Assembly: GCF_047238345.1 (NCBI RefSeq)
Contig: NZ_JBDFMQ010000001.1
Location: forward strand, 1,054,001-1,118,000
Direction: 5' to 3'
Origin: Shouchella sp047238345
GTDB taxonomy: Bacteria > Bacillota > Bacilli > Bacillales > Bacillaceae_D
DNA length: 64,000 bases
Shown piece after piece: positions 52,421-61,713 of this stretch. Below the pieces are notes generated by a model. It saw only the letters and a program-made list of their open reading frames with translations, did no database searches and was not told the DNA's origin. The stretch's first letter is position 1, and the number at the start of each line of letters is the position of its first letter. Position numbers and translations under genes: made by a program.

Positions 52421-52825
52421 ATGCCAAAAAATAAGGGGACAGGAAAAAACAAACACCAAGATCCCCATCAACAATATTTAGAGGATTTGCTAGAATTCTC
52501 TGAAGATATGATTTACCTTGGTACCATCTTAAGCACCATTTCGTCTGCGCTTGGATTTATCGGCGTGACGATTGCCCGTGATATTTCACGACAACGAGAA
52601 GCATCAACGGATGTGGAGTCAGAAGCAGAAACGGCTGCTACTTTCTTCTCAGCAGAAGTAACAGAAACTGGAGGTGTACGTGGTCCAGTTGATAATCAGC
52701 AAGAATACTCCATGTATTTGTATACGCAAATGAGGCAAATGCAAGGCGAACTAAATCGTGTCCATAGTGAGATGAAGAGAATGCAAGAACAGCTGAATCG
52801 CTGGTATCGGCCGCCTCAGGGTTAA
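52421..52825 (+). CDS. Small protein with one hydrophobic helix and C-terminal coiled coil, unknown
   Basis: The 134-residue protein has a charged N-terminus, one hydrophobic segment (about 32-52, MIYLGTILSTISSALGFIGV) and a Met/Gln/Arg-rich C-terminal coiled coil (QMRQMQGELNRVHSEMKRM). RBS GGGAGGGG. The layout suggests a small membrane-associated scaffold; no family recognised. A terminator follows. Confidence 0.72.
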   Translation: MPKNKGTGKNKHQDPHQQYLEDLLEFSEDMIYLGTILSTISSALGFIGVTIARDISRQREASTDVESEAETAATFFSAEVTETGGVRGPVDNQQEYSMYLYTQMRQMQGELNRVHSEMKRMQEQLNRWYRPPQG

Positions 52826-52836
52826 CAAGAGTATAT

Positions 52837-52870
52837 AGACAGAAGGTGAGAAATCCTTCTGTCTTTTTTT
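52837..52870 (+). terminator. Terminator after the 52421 gene
   Basis: GACAGAAGG and CCTTCTGTC form a 9-bp stem followed by TTTTTTT. Confidence 0.9.
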
Positions 52871-53029
52871 AGTTAAGTCGATTGGAGGCGAAAAATACTT
52901 GTTGTAATCATTAGGAAATTCCTTTAACCTAGTAGAGGATTTTATTGAGCGAACTCTCCTTTAAAAAAAGAGTGACTTTCGTGAGACTCGGGGGTCATCA
53001 CTTTTGATTAATAAGAGAGAGGGTAAAGA

Positions 53030-54484
53030 ATGGAAACAGTAAAAGAACAGTGGTTTGGAAACATTCGAGGAGATGTTCTGGCGGGGATTGTTGTTGCACT
53101 TGCTTTAATTCCAGAAGCAATTGCGTTTTCAATTATTGCTGGTGTAGACCCTATGGTTGGTCTGTATGCTTCATTTTGTATAGCGATTGTGATTGCTTTT
53201 GTTGGTGGATGTCCCGGAATGATTTCCGCAGCAACAGGAGCAATGGCGCTGGTTATGGTGACGCTTGTGGCAAATCACGGGTTGCAATATTTACTTGCGG
53301 CAACGATTTTAACAGGAATTATTCAGATTCTTTTTGGGGTCTTTAAGCTTGCTCGGTATATGAAGTTTGTACCACGTACAGTCATGACAGGATTTGTTAA
53401 TTCATTAGCCATTTTAATCTTTTTGACACAGATTGAACATTTTGTTGGAGAAACGTGGATCATGTACGCACTTGTTGCGCTAACACTTGCCATCATCTAT
53501 CTTTTTCCCTATGTGACAAAAGCGATTCCTTCGACGTTAGTTGCAATTATTGTTGTGACGGCAATTGTACTGACAATGAATATCGGTGTAAGGAACGTAG
53601 GGGATATGGGTGAATTAAGTCAGACGTTACCAGTATTTGCGCTGCCAAACATTCCGTTTAATCTTGAAACGTTATGGATTATCTTGCCTTATGCATTGGC
53701 ACTTGCGATTGTCGGCTTACTAGAATCCCTTTTGACAGCAAATATTGTTGATGATATGACGGATACGAAGAGTAATAAAGATCGGGAGAGTCGTGGACAA
53801 GGAATTGCCAATATTGTTACTGGTTTTTTTGGCGGAATGGCAGGCTGTGCTATGATTGGGCAATCGGTAATTAATGTAAAATCAGGAGGAAGAGGTCGAC
53901 TATCAACACTCGTTGCGGGCTTATTCTTAATGTTTCTTATTTTAGTACTCGGAAATGTCGTTGTCCAAATTCCGATGGCTGCCTTAGCTGGCGTCATGAT
54001 CATGGTATCAATCAGTACATTTGATTGGCAATCAGTTCGGACGTTACACCGCTTACCGCGGACGGACGCCATTGTGTTAGTTGTGACGGTTGCAATCGTT
54101 TTACTGACACATAATCTGGCTTATGGTGTCCTTGCAGGTGTATTGCTAAGTATGGTGTTCTTTGCAGCAAAACTATCGAAAATTCATGTTGATTCGCACT
54201 TCGACAAGGCAGAAAATAAACGGACATATACCATTGTCGGCCCGTTGTTTTTTGCATCAGTAACAGACTTCTTAGCAAAAATTGATACAGAGGAAAAGCT
54301 GGATCGTGTTGTGTTTGATTTATCGCACTCACATGTCTGGGACGATTCTGCTGTTGGGGTGTTAGATCGAGTAGAAGCGAAATTCGTAACGAATAAAGTA
54401 GATGTACAAATTGTAGGGGTCAACAAAGAAAGCAGTCAGCTACTTGATTCAGTTAGCCAACTACCAAAAGCATCCAACCATTAA
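53030..54484 (+). CDS. SulP-family anion permease
   Basis: The 484-residue protein has the SulP membrane core (GDVLAGIVVALALIPEAIAFS, GLYASF, then SAATGAMALVMV) with about 12-14 helices to near residue 385, and a short C-terminal STAS domain (FDLSHSHVWDDSAVGVLDRV). SulP proteins carry sulfate, bicarbonate or other anions; this BicA/YvdB-like type is often bicarbonate or sulfate, and the substrate is not decided here. RBS AGAGAGAGGG. Confidence 0.9.
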   Translation: METVKEQWFGNIRGDVLAGIVVALALIPEAIAFSIIAGVDPMVGLYASFCIAIVIAFVGGCPGMISAATGAMALVMVTLVANHGLQYLLAATILTGIIQILFGVFKLARYMKFVPRTVMTGFVNSLAILIFLTQIEHFVGETWIMYALVALTLAIIYLFPYVTKAIPSTLVAIIVVTAIVLTMNIGVRNVGDMGELSQTLPVFALPNIPFNLETLWIILPYALALAIVGLLESLLTANIVDDMTDTKSNKDRESRGQGIANIVTGFFGGMAGCAMIGQSVINVKSGGRGRLSTLVAGLFLMFLILVLGNVVVQIPMAALAGVMIMVSISTFDWQSVRTLHRLPRTDAIVLVVTVAIVLLTHNLAYGVLAGVLLSMVFFAAKLSKIHVDSHFDKAENKRTYTIVGPLFFASVTDFLAKIDTEEKLDRVVFDLSHSHVWDDSAVGVLDRVEAKFVTNKVDVQIVGVNKESSQLLDSVSQLPKASNH

Positions 54485-54561
54485 ACAGGAGCGGGAATGT
54501 CAACAGACATTCTCGCTTTCACATTTTAACTTTGGTTATGGTTACGCGATAACACTAGCCA

Positions 54562-54747
54562 TTACAAAAGAAAAGCGATGATGACAACAAAAGCTAAAGC
54601 AATTGGCACGAGTAAAAAATAAAGCCAAGAGAATGTTTTTATGCTACGATCACTACTGTATTTTGTATCAGAACCACTCATTGCGATGATCGTTACAATG
54701 AGGCCGCCTATACAAATAATTGCCGCAATAAGTAAAACGTTAACCAT
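54562..54747 (-). CDS. Small two-helix membrane protein, unknown
   Basis: The 61-residue protein starts at ATG 54747 after AAAGGAGCTTAACATC and has two hydrophobic helices (about 2-22 and 40-60) with a polar SGSDTKYSSDRS loop. The longer frame to 54816 lacks an RBS. Function unknown. Confidence 0.65.
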   Translation of the reverse strand: MVNVLLIAAIICIGGLIVTIIAMSGSDTKYSSDRSIKTFSWLYFLLVPIALAFVVIIAFLL

Positions 54748-54865
54748 GATGTTAAGCTCCTTTTCTTTAAAAAACACCAATGTCATGAAGAGATTGATTA
54801 TAATAAAGCTTACCATATAGTTTTTGCTAATTTAAGGAGGGAACCTGTCAAACGAACAGGGCGCT

Positions 54866-55234
54866 ATGAATGTAATACAACTACTACTGCAGGTTCTATT
54901 TTTATATGGCCTTTCCGTTTTTGGAGATTTTTTATCGATTTGGTTACACTTGCCGATTCCTGGATCGATTATTGGATTTCTATTGTTACTCTTACTGCTA
55001 AGTACCAAAATCATTCCAGAAAAATGGGTGGAAAAGGGAGCAACCGCTCTATTATTTGTGCTCCCACTATTATTCATTCCTTTTAATTTAGGGGTCATGC
55101 AATACCCAGAACTTTTATCCACTACAGGAGTACTCTTACTGCTTTCTGTTTCAGTCAGTACGCTTTTATCAATGGTCGGCATCGGTCACTTTTGCCAATG
55201 GTATGAGCGAAAGCGAGGTGACTTCGAACAATGA
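54866..55234 (+). CDS. lrgA: LrgA/CidA-family holin-like protein
   Basis: The 122-residue, four-helix protein has the family motif LPIPGSIIGFLLLLLLL and EKGATALLFVLPLLFIP. LrgA/CidA proteins influence murein hydrolase activity and pyruvate or overflow metabolite transport. It overlaps lrgB (ATGA). The strongest SD-like sequence (AAGGAGGG, 54835) is about 25 bases before the ATG, so translation may rely on the weaker AGGGCG. Confidence 0.85.
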   Translation: MNVIQLLLQVLFLYGLSVFGDFLSIWLHLPIPGSIIGFLLLLLLLSTKIIPEKWVEKGATALLFVLPLLFIPFNLGVMQYPELLSTTGVLLLLSVSVSTLLSMVGIGHFCQWYERKRGDFEQ

Positions 55235-55920
55235 TTCATGCATTATTAGCTATTGGTATTGTCGCTGGAACCGTAACCTTCTATTTTCTCTTTCGACTGC
55301 TTTACTTAAAGTATCCTTATCCGTTTCTTTTGCCAGTTGTGACAACAACCGCATTCATTTTAATCCTATTGCTGTTGTTTAATGTTTCATATGAAGACTA
55401 TTTAATTGGAGGCGAATGGTTAAGTCGCTTGATGGGACCAGCGATCGTGGCATTAGCCTTTCCTTTATATAAACAGCGTGTACTCGTCCTTCGCTTCAGT
55501 GCCATGATTGGTGGTGCTGTATTAATAGGCGTGTTTTTAGGGTTTAGTACAGTCTATGGTTTTGCAGTTTTATTTGGATTTGATGACATTCTTACTGCCT
55601 CCTTATTACCAAAATCTATAACAGCGCCGGTTGCTGTTGAAATCTCGGCCGCTCTACACGGGTTACCGACATTAACTGCGGCATTTGTTCTTGTTGCTGG
55701 ATTTAGCGGTATTCTCTTTGGTCCTTTTCTAATGAAAAAAGTCGGGATTAAGAGTCTTCATGGAAAAAGCATCGCTTTGGGGGGAGCCTCACACGCTTTA
55801 GGTATTTCAAAAGCCGCTGAATATGGCAATGTTCCTTTGTCAATGAGCTCTATTGCGATGACATTAAGTGCGATTGTGGCTTCATTTTTAATACCTGTAT
55901 TCATATGGATTTTTTTATAA
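55231..55920 (+). CDS. lrgB: LrgB/CidB-family membrane protein
   Basis: The 229-residue partner of LrgA has GPAIVALAFPLYKQR, LLPKSITAPVAVEIS and GGASHALGISKAAEYG, classical LrgB blocks, and about six to seven helices. It is translationally coupled to the upstream gene and closed by a terminator. No LytSR two-component genes are next to it in this window. Confidence 0.92.
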   Translation: MIHALLAIGIVAGTVTFYFLFRLLYLKYPYPFLLPVVTTTAFILILLLLFNVSYEDYLIGGEWLSRLMGPAIVALAFPLYKQRVLVLRFSAMIGGAVLIGVFLGFSTVYGFAVLFGFDDILTASLLPKSITAPVAVEISAALHGLPTLTAAFVLVAGFSGILFGPFLMKKVGIKSLHGKSIALGGASHALGISKAAEYGNVPLSMSSIAMTLSAIVASFLIPVFIWIFL

Positions 55921-55946
55921 CAGCATGCTGCGGCATGCTGTTTTTA
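55921..55946 (+). terminator. Terminator of lrgAB
   Basis: CAGCATGC-TGCG-GCATGCTG followed by TTTTT begins right after the lrgB stop. Confidence 0.9.
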
Positions 55947-55950
55947 TTCA

Positions 55951-57030
55951 TTAAAAGCTAGAGAGTAAAAGAAAGAATCCATACGTGCTAGCTTGAAGCA
56001 GCATTGCTCTTTTGATAATCGAATGAGAGGCAATCTGAAATTCATTGTGGTCAATCGGGTAATGTGCTGAGAAATATTTTTTTGGTAAATGAACTGCTGA
56101 TTTGAGCTGTTTTGTATTGATTCCTATCGACAGTAGTGCAACGGCCATTGAGAAAACGTAGGATGGAGAGAATAGGATCAGTCCAATAGTGAGAATAACA
56201 ACTCTTTGGAACAGATTTGCTTGTTCTTGGGTTCGATGTGCTCTTTTTAAGAGAAAGTCTACTTGAACAGAGTCAGATCTCCTTTTTAACATCGTTAGAA
56301 TTGAGAATCGATTTTGAACAAACCTGTCATGAATTGGAACTTGAATAAATTGGCTTAAAAATACTTGCCAGTAGCGTTCAGAAACCATATCCATTTTGAT
56401 AAAGGCAAACCATGTATGTACCGAAAAATTTTTGAACGTATAGACAAATAAAACATAAGTTACCACAGTTGCTATCATCATGAAGACGAAAATCATTGAT
56501 TCCATAAACAGAAAGAAAACCATGATGAGCATCCATAGCCATTCCACGATCCTTAACCGATTTATGGACCTCATCGTTGTAAGCAGATACGTTAAAGACA
56601 GATGTAAGATGGAAAGTAAAAACAGTAGCAACGATAGATACAATAATTTTAATACTGATAGATTCTGAATTTGTGAGAGAAACAGGATAAACAAGCTTGT
56701 GTGAACCGCTTGCACTCCAACATTATAGCGAAATGCTTGATTGAAATAGGTTTGAACAACCTTTTTATGTGGAGACAAATAAAGCGTATCTGGCTCTGTT
56801 AGTAAGGTGGTTAACCTTGATTTTACCCCAAACATAATGTACAAAAGACTTAACAAAAATGCTTGAACGACAGGTGGAGCAGAGTTGTTTAAATAATGAA
56901 GCAAGAAAAATAACACGACCATGATAAGTGGTACGAGTAATAGGACCCCGCTATTTTGAAACACTTTTCCTAACTGCTTTTTACGTAATTGATGGTAGGT
57001 CTGTAAGCGCGTTTTAAACAAGTTATTCAT
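55951..57030 (-). CDS. ecsB: EcsB-type ABC transporter permease
   Basis: The 359-residue protein has about eight hydrophobic helices and an EcsB layout, starting MNNLFKTRLQTYHQLRKKQLG. EcsAB affects protein secretion, intramembrane proteolysis and competence in B. subtilis; its transported substrate is uncertain. It starts inside the last codons of ecsA (8-base overlap). Confidence 0.82.
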   Translation of the reverse strand: MNNLFKTRLQTYHQLRKKQLGKVFQNSGVLLLVPLIMVVLFFLLHYLNNSAPPVVQAFLLSLLYIMFGVKSRLTTLLTEPDTLYLSPHKKVVQTYFNQAFRYNVGVQAVHTSLFILFLSQIQNLSVLKLLYLSLLLFLLSILHLSLTYLLTTMRSINRLRIVEWLWMLIMVFFLFMESMIFVFMMIATVVTYVLFVYTFKNFSVHTWFAFIKMDMVSERYWQVFLSQFIQVPIHDRFVQNRFSILTMLKRRSDSVQVDFLLKRAHRTQEQANLFQRVVILTIGLILFSPSYVFSMAVALLSIGINTKQLKSAVHLPKKYFSAHYPIDHNEFQIASHSIIKRAMLLQASTYGFFLLLSSF

Positions 57031-57724
57031 CGTGAGCACCAACTAAGGTAAAAAAGAAATCTTCTAATGTGCCTTGTTTTTCGGCTGAAATTACTTTTCC
57101 TTCTGTTGGTGTCACTTGATTTCCCTTATGAATCACGACCACTCGATCACATAATGACTCTGCAATGGTTAATAGGTGAGTCGAGAGTAAAATGGCTGTT
57201 TGATTTGCACGTAGTTGTTTTAAATCGTTTAGAAAACGTGATAAACCAATTGGATCTAGCCCCATAAAAGGCTCATCGATAATTAAATAGTTTGGCTTAG
57301 CTAGGAGAGCATTAACGATTGATACTTTTTGTTTGTTTCCCTTTGAAAGGGCGAACGGGTATTTATGTAAATGCTCTGTTAGTTCATAACGCGTAATCAG
57401 CTCTTGTTGATAGGCTAACGATTGTTCTTTATATAAAGCAGTAATAAATGAAAAGTGTTCTTGGACTGTGAGGTGCGGGTAAAGGTTTGGTGTGTCTGGA
57501 ATATAACTTAGTAAATGGCGTTCAGTTACTAGCGATTCCCCATTTATCGTGATCACGCCATTCATTGGTTTTAAAGAGCCAATAATATGTTGGAGTGTTG
57601 TGCTTTTACCAGCACCGTTCAAGCCTAAAAGGCCAACAATTTCACCTTGATTTACATTAAATGTGATATCGTGAATGATTTTTTGGTTTACGTAGCCACC
57701 GTGTAACTGATTGATTTTTAACAT
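57023..57724 (-). CDS. ecsA: EcsA-type ABC transporter ATPase
   Basis: The 233-residue ATPase has Walker A GLNGAGKST, a signature variant LSKGNKQKVSI (usually LSGGQ), Walker B NYLIIDEPF and the switch histidine in LLSTHLL. It works with EcsB. The RBS is AGAGAGGAATACAGGTG. The hit gene often next to ecsA in Bacillus is absent from this side. Confidence 0.88.
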   Translation of the reverse strand: MLKINQLHGGYVNQKIIHDITFNVNQGEIVGLLGLNGAGKSTTLQHIIGSLKPMNGVITINGESLVTERHLLSYIPDTPNLYPHLTVQEHFSFITALYKEQSLAYQQELITRYELTEHLHKYPFALSKGNKQKVSIVNALLAKPNYLIIDEPFMGLDPIGLSRFLNDLKQLRANQTAILLSTHLLTIAESLCDRVVVIHKGNQVTPTEGKVISAEKQGTLEDFFFTLVGAHDE

Positions 57725-57840
57725 GACACCTGTATTCCTCTCTTTTCTTTCTCTCTATCTTTGAATAACTGAAATTTCTGACGTGCGCACAAATACAAGC
57801 ACGGTAAGCGAGAATCCGTTGGGCAAGAACGTTATTCTTC

Positions 57841-58311
57841 CTATAATGTTTTAATATACCAAGCATCGCAAGAGAAATGCTCTGTTTCAAGTAACGGCGC
57901 TTCTAGTTTTTTAAAACCATGTTTTTGATAAAAACGATTCGCAGCGTGCATGGTGTGAATGGTCTCTAAGTAACATGCGTTATAGTGTTGTTTCGCAAAA
58001 GCAAGGCTCGTTTGTAGCAAGCGTTCCGCAACACCGCTTCCTCTTGCAGATGGAGCGGCGTACATCTTTTGCAATTCACACACATCTGGACGACCCGGTA
58101 TATCACCGATCCCGCAACCTGCTACAAGCTTATTGTCTTCAATTGCGACCCAGTAGTTTGTTTTTTCTTTTTGGTAGAGCTCATAAAACTGGCCTAAATC
58201 CGGATCGGACCAAGCAGTTCCAGGTTTGTTTGCGCCAAACTCAATTAAGCATGTTCGAATTAACTGTTCTACATCAGGGTTGTCTTGTTTTTGTATTTCA
58301 CGAATGATCAT
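57841..58311 (-). CDS. GNAT-family N-acetyltransferase
   Basis: The 156-residue protein has the acetyl-CoA motif SARGSGVAERLLQTSL and the closing NRFYQKHGFKKLE. RBS TTGGAGTAAG. It resembles broad amino-group acetyltransferases of unknown substrate; it stands alone. Confidence 0.87.
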   Translation of the reverse strand: MIIREIQKQDNPDVEQLIRTCLIEFGANKPGTAWSDPDLGQFYELYQKEKTNYWVAIEDNKLVAGCGIGDIPGRPDVCELQKMYAAPSARGSGVAERLLQTSLAFAKQHYNACYLETIHTMHAANRFYQKHGFKKLEAPLLETEHFSCDAWYIKTL

Positions 58312-58493
58312 GAGTCTTACTCCAATCTAGCTAAGTGACTAAATTATTTTGAATTCATTGTACAATCCAGAACTTAAAGAAGGCAAGTTGATTTTAAAAT
58401 GTGGTTCCAAATGAAAAGAACTTTTCAAAACCCTCTTTCATGGGTATAAAGAGATATACAGGATGAAATTTATAAGGAGGTGACTTCCAAAGG

Positions 58494-58544
58494 TTGGCGC
58501 TACACGTAAATTGTTGCGTGAGGCATCAATTTATTGGATCATGA
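58494..58544 (+). CDS. Possible 16-codon leader ORF before amaP
   Basis: The strong site AAGGAGGTGACTTCC (58474 onward) lies upstream of TTG 58494, which opens 16 codons ending in TGA 58542-58544, one codon before and in frame with the amaP ATG. amaP itself has only a weak GGATC site, so coupling through this short frame is plausible. There is no direct proof that it is translated. Confidence 0.3.
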   Translation: MALHVNCCVRHQFIGS

Positions 58545-58547
58545 CAC

Positions 58548-59090
58548 ATGAATGGTTTATTACGATTTTTTATGGGAGTTTTTGCGATTGTGACTCTTCT
58601 CGTTTCGACGGGGGCAATCCTAACAATTACAAACACATATCCAGTATTTGAAGAAATTATCGCTCAAGGACAGGATTTTTTCTGGGTACTAATTGGCGTT
58701 TTTTCGTTTTTAATTTTATTGTCATTCATTTTATTCGTTGCGAGTGTCATAAGTCGAGGTCGCGTTGGTTTGTTTCGGTCGGCAACTGAACTTGGGGAGA
58801 TCGCCATCTCTCAAGAGACTATTGAAGCCACCATTTTAAAAAGTGCACGAAAGTTTGATGGAATTCGATCTCTCGAAGTCCATTCTCGAATGAAGAACGA
58901 TGGCAAGAGCGTTCTCGTTGATCTAACCTACTCTCCATTTGGATCAAAGCCTGTACAAAAAAATGCAACCGCATTGCAAGATGTTGTGAAACATGACTTA
59001 GAGTCTTGGCTTGAAGTCCATGTCGCAGAAGTTCGTGTGTTTGTAAGACCACAAACAACATCATCGAGCAAGAAGCAACGAGTTGTGTAA
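58548..59090 (+). CDS. amaP: AmaP-type alkaline shock membrane anchor protein
   Basis: The 180-residue protein has two N-terminal membrane helices (about 8-30 and 43-66) and a cytoplasmic Asp23-like domain (GEIAISQETIEATILKSARKFDGI, then a ladder of short strands). In staphylococci AmaP tethers Asp23 to the membrane. It is followed by the usual DUF2273 gene but not by asp23. ATG 58548; see the upstream leader ORF for the RBS issue. Confidence 0.85.
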   Translation: MNGLLRFFMGVFAIVTLLVSTGAILTITNTYPVFEEIIAQGQDFFWVLIGVFSFLILLSFILFVASVISRGRVGLFRSATELGEIAISQETIEATILKSARKFDGIRSLEVHSRMKNDGKSVLVDLTYSPFGSKPVQKNATALQDVVKHDLESWLEVHVAEVRVFVRPQTTSSSKKQRVV

Positions 59091-59102
59091 GGAGGTGCTA
59101 AG

Positions 59103-59312
59103 GTGAAACAAGAAACAGTAAAACGGTATCGTGGACGAATTATTGGCTTACTTGCCGCTCTCATTTTTAGTGTTCTCTTTTTAACAATTGGTTTCTGGTA
59201 TACCGTTGCGATTGGTATATTTGTGACGATTGGATTCTTAATCGGAAAATGGGTGGATGGCGATTTAAACGTTTCAAGTTATGTGGATGCTTTATTCAGT
59301 AGACGGTCTTAA
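59103..59312 (+). CDS. DUF2273 small membrane protein
   Basis: The 69-residue protein has two membrane helices (about 12-30 and 32-50) joined tightly, with the DUF2273 element GFLIGKWVDGDLN. The GTG start follows AAGGAGGTGCTAAG. The partner gene asp23 that normally completes this operon is absent here. Confidence 0.88.
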   Translation: MKQETVKRYRGRIIGLLAALIFSVLFLTIGFWYTVAIGIFVTIGFLIGKWVDGDLNVSSYVDALFSRRS

Positions 59313-59390
59313 TCTGTTATAAAGAAAGTCATAGGACTTTCTTTTTTTATGCCATAATGGTAGGAGAAACCGAATAAAGGGAGGTCTAGC

Positions 59391-60374
59391 ATGCTAATAG
59401 AAGATGTACTTTATGGATCAGCGAAAGTAGAGCCCGTTCTAGAAAAGTTAGTGCGTAGCGCCAATGTACAACGGTTAAAAGGGGTGCATCAAGCAGGGGC
59501 ATGCTTCCTTGTTCAACCTAGTTGGAATGTTACCCGTTATGACCATTCGATCGGCACGATGCTTTTCGTTCGCAAACTTGGCGGTTCTCTTGAAGAGCAG
59601 ATTGTTGCATTGCTTCATGATGTGTCCCATACTGCCTTTTCTCATCTCATTGATTATGTATTGGACAACAAAGAAGAAAATTATCATGAAACGATTTATG
59701 AGACGTTGATGGAATGCTCAGATATCCCAGCTATACTGGAAAAGGAAGGGTACGCGTGGAAAGAGATATTATCAAATAAGCAGAATGGTTCCTTGTTAGA
59801 GAAATCGTTGCCGCATCTTTGTGGCGATCGAATTGATTACACGTTGCGTGATATGTATGAATATGGCAAGATCCCGTTACATGAAGCGCATGCATTTTTG
59901 GATCAACTCGCTGTGGTCGATCAGCAAATTGTATGTACCGAATTAAGATGGGCCGAGTGGTTCGTACAGCTCTTTTACAAAGAAACGGTGGAATTTTTCC
60001 ATCATCCAACAAATGTGTACGCCAATCAGCAGGTAGCGCATCTTATTTCAATTAGTTTAAAGCGAAACGTTTTGTCACTAGAAGATTTAATGAAGACTGA
60101 TCATGAAGTAATGAAACAGTTGAGGCAAAGTGAAGATCCGACTATTGATACATTGCTAGCAGTTTTTAATAATCCGATTGATAAAGAAGCGTACAGATGG
60201 ATTGAGAAGCATGTCACCATTAAACATCGCTACATTGATCCAATTGTGAGTATTAATAATGATCTTTTACCAGCATCAAAACTGTCCATGCACGTTCGAG
60301 ACATTCATAAACAAACCGCACAAAGAATGAATCAAGGCGTTAACGTCTTCATTGCAGAAGGAGCAGTCCAATGA
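59391..60374 (+). CDS. HD-domain phosphohydrolase
   Basis: The 327-residue protein is an HD hydrolase of the dGTPase/YwfO-like group: RYDHSIGTMLF, then ALLHDVSHTAFSHLID with the HD metal pair and a later GDRIDYTLRDMYEYG. Members cleave nucleotides; the substrate is not shown by sequence. RBS AGGGAGGTC. Its stop overlaps the dsdA start (ATGA), indicating coupling. Confidence 0.88.
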   Translation: MLIEDVLYGSAKVEPVLEKLVRSANVQRLKGVHQAGACFLVQPSWNVTRYDHSIGTMLFVRKLGGSLEEQIVALLHDVSHTAFSHLIDYVLDNKEENYHETIYETLMECSDIPAILEKEGYAWKEILSNKQNGSLLEKSLPHLCGDRIDYTLRDMYEYGKIPLHEAHAFLDQLAVVDQQIVCTELRWAEWFVQLFYKETVEFFHHPTNVYANQQVAHLISISLKRNVLSLEDLMKTDHEVMKQLRQSEDPTIDTLLAVFNNPIDKEAYRWIEKHVTIKHRYIDPIVSINNDLLPASKLSMHVRDIHKQTAQRMNQGVNVFIAEGAVQ

Positions 60375-61663
60375 ATAGGCATGAATTAATTGAAACGTTT
60401 CCAGCGTTATATGAGGTTGTCAGTTTAAAAGAAACGTTCTGGAAAAATCCATTAAAAAATGACCAGGCGATACTAAAAGATGATGACATCAATATGCAAG
60501 CGATTGAGGCGGCAGAAGCGCGCTTGCAACGATTTGCACCGTACTTAAAAAATGCTTTTCCTGAGACAGAAGCAACAAATGGATTATTAGAATCACCACT
60601 TAAGCGTATTGATGATTTTAAAGAGGAACTGGAACATGTCTATAATGTACAGATAGTTGGAAAGCTTTTCTTGAAATGTGATCATGTATTACCTATTTCA
60701 GGATCCATTAAAGCAAGGGGAGGGATCTATGAAGTTTTATCTCTGGCTGAGTCAATTTTACTCAAACATGAAGTACTGAAAATCGATGAGAACTATGAAA
60801 AAATTGCTGAACAGAGCATCCAAGATTTATTGTCCTTGTATACCATTGTTGTTGGTTCGACTGGAAATTTAGGGTTAAGCATTGGGGTCATGGGGAAAAA
60901 ATTAGGATTTCATGTTGTTGTGCACATGTCAAATGATGCAAAACCTTGGAAAAAGGATTTGCTTAGACAAAAAGGTGCGGTCGTTGTTGAGCATAAGCAA
61001 GACTATAGTCTTGCTGTGGAAGAAGGTCGCAAGCAGGCGGAGCAAGACGAAATGAGCTTTTTTATTGATGATGAACAATCGAAAACGTTGTTTTTAGGAT
61101 ATGCAGTAGCGGCTTTAAGGTTAAAAAAACAGTTGGATCAAGCTGGAATAAGCATTAATGAAAACCAACCTCTTTCTGTCTATTTACCGTGTGGTGTTGG
61201 TGGTGGGCCTGGTGGCATTGCCTACGGACTTCATCAAGTGTTTGGGCCACATGTGCATTGCTATTTCGCAGAACCAACACACGCACCTTGTATGCTCGTT
61301 GGAATGATGACAAGACTACATGATCATATTCATGTGCAAGATCTAGGTATTGACAACCGGACGATTGCTGATGGCTTGGCAGTAGGTCGCCCATCAGGAT
61401 TTGTAGGGAAGGTGATGGAGCCAATTCTTAGCGGCATTTATACAGTAAGCGATGATACCATGTATCAACTCCTCGCGACACTTATTGATAAAGAGGGCAT
61501 CGCGTTAGAACCATCAGCAGTGACAAGCTTAGTTGGGCCAGTGAAAGCAAAAACAGTGAACAGAAACGGTATCCATCTGGCGTGGGCAACCGGGGGAAGT
61601 ATGGTACCGGATGCGATTATGCGCGGAGATTATGAAAAAGGAAAAGCGTTGCAATCAACATAA
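60371..61663 (+). CDS. dsdA: D-serine ammonia-lyase (D-serine dehydratase)
   Basis: The 430-residue PLP enzyme turns D-serine into pyruvate and ammonia. The PLP lysine is in SGSIKARGG and the phosphate loop in VGSTGNLGLS; the substrate Gly-rich loop is PCGVGGGPGG. It is translationally coupled to the HD hydrolase. Together with alr elsewhere in the window it suggests D-amino-acid handling. Confidence 0.95.
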   Translation: MNRHELIETFPALYEVVSLKETFWKNPLKNDQAILKDDDINMQAIEAAEARLQRFAPYLKNAFPETEATNGLLESPLKRIDDFKEELEHVYNVQIVGKLFLKCDHVLPISGSIKARGGIYEVLSLAESILLKHEVLKIDENYEKIAEQSIQDLLSLYTIVVGSTGNLGLSIGVMGKKLGFHVVVHMSNDAKPWKKDLLRQKGAVVVEHKQDYSLAVEEGRKQAEQDEMSFFIDDEQSKTLFLGYAVAALRLKKQLDQAGISINENQPLSVYLPCGVGGGPGGIAYGLHQVFGPHVHCYFAEPTHAPCMLVGMMTRLHDHIHVQDLGIDNRTIADGLAVGRPSGFVGKVMEPILSGIYTVSDDTMYQLLATLIDKEGIALEPSAVTSLVGPVKAKTVNRNGIHLAWATGGSMVPDAIMRGDYEKGKALQST

Positions 61664-61694
61664 AAAAGCTTATCGAGTCAGGTTGTCGATAAGC
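61661..61694 (-). terminator. Terminator of the patatin gene
   Basis: On the reverse strand GCTTATCGA and TCGATAAGC pair and are followed by TTTTTTA, which overlaps the dsdA stop region. Confidence 0.82.
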
Positions 61695-61713
61695 AAGTGA
61701 GGTACTTGTCCAC

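Noticed and set aside
52964..53005. Hairpin-like GTGAC/GTCATCAC sequence before the SulP gene as a riboswitch
   Set aside because: The arms pair poorly, only about nine interrupted pairs, and no known aptamer motif is visible.
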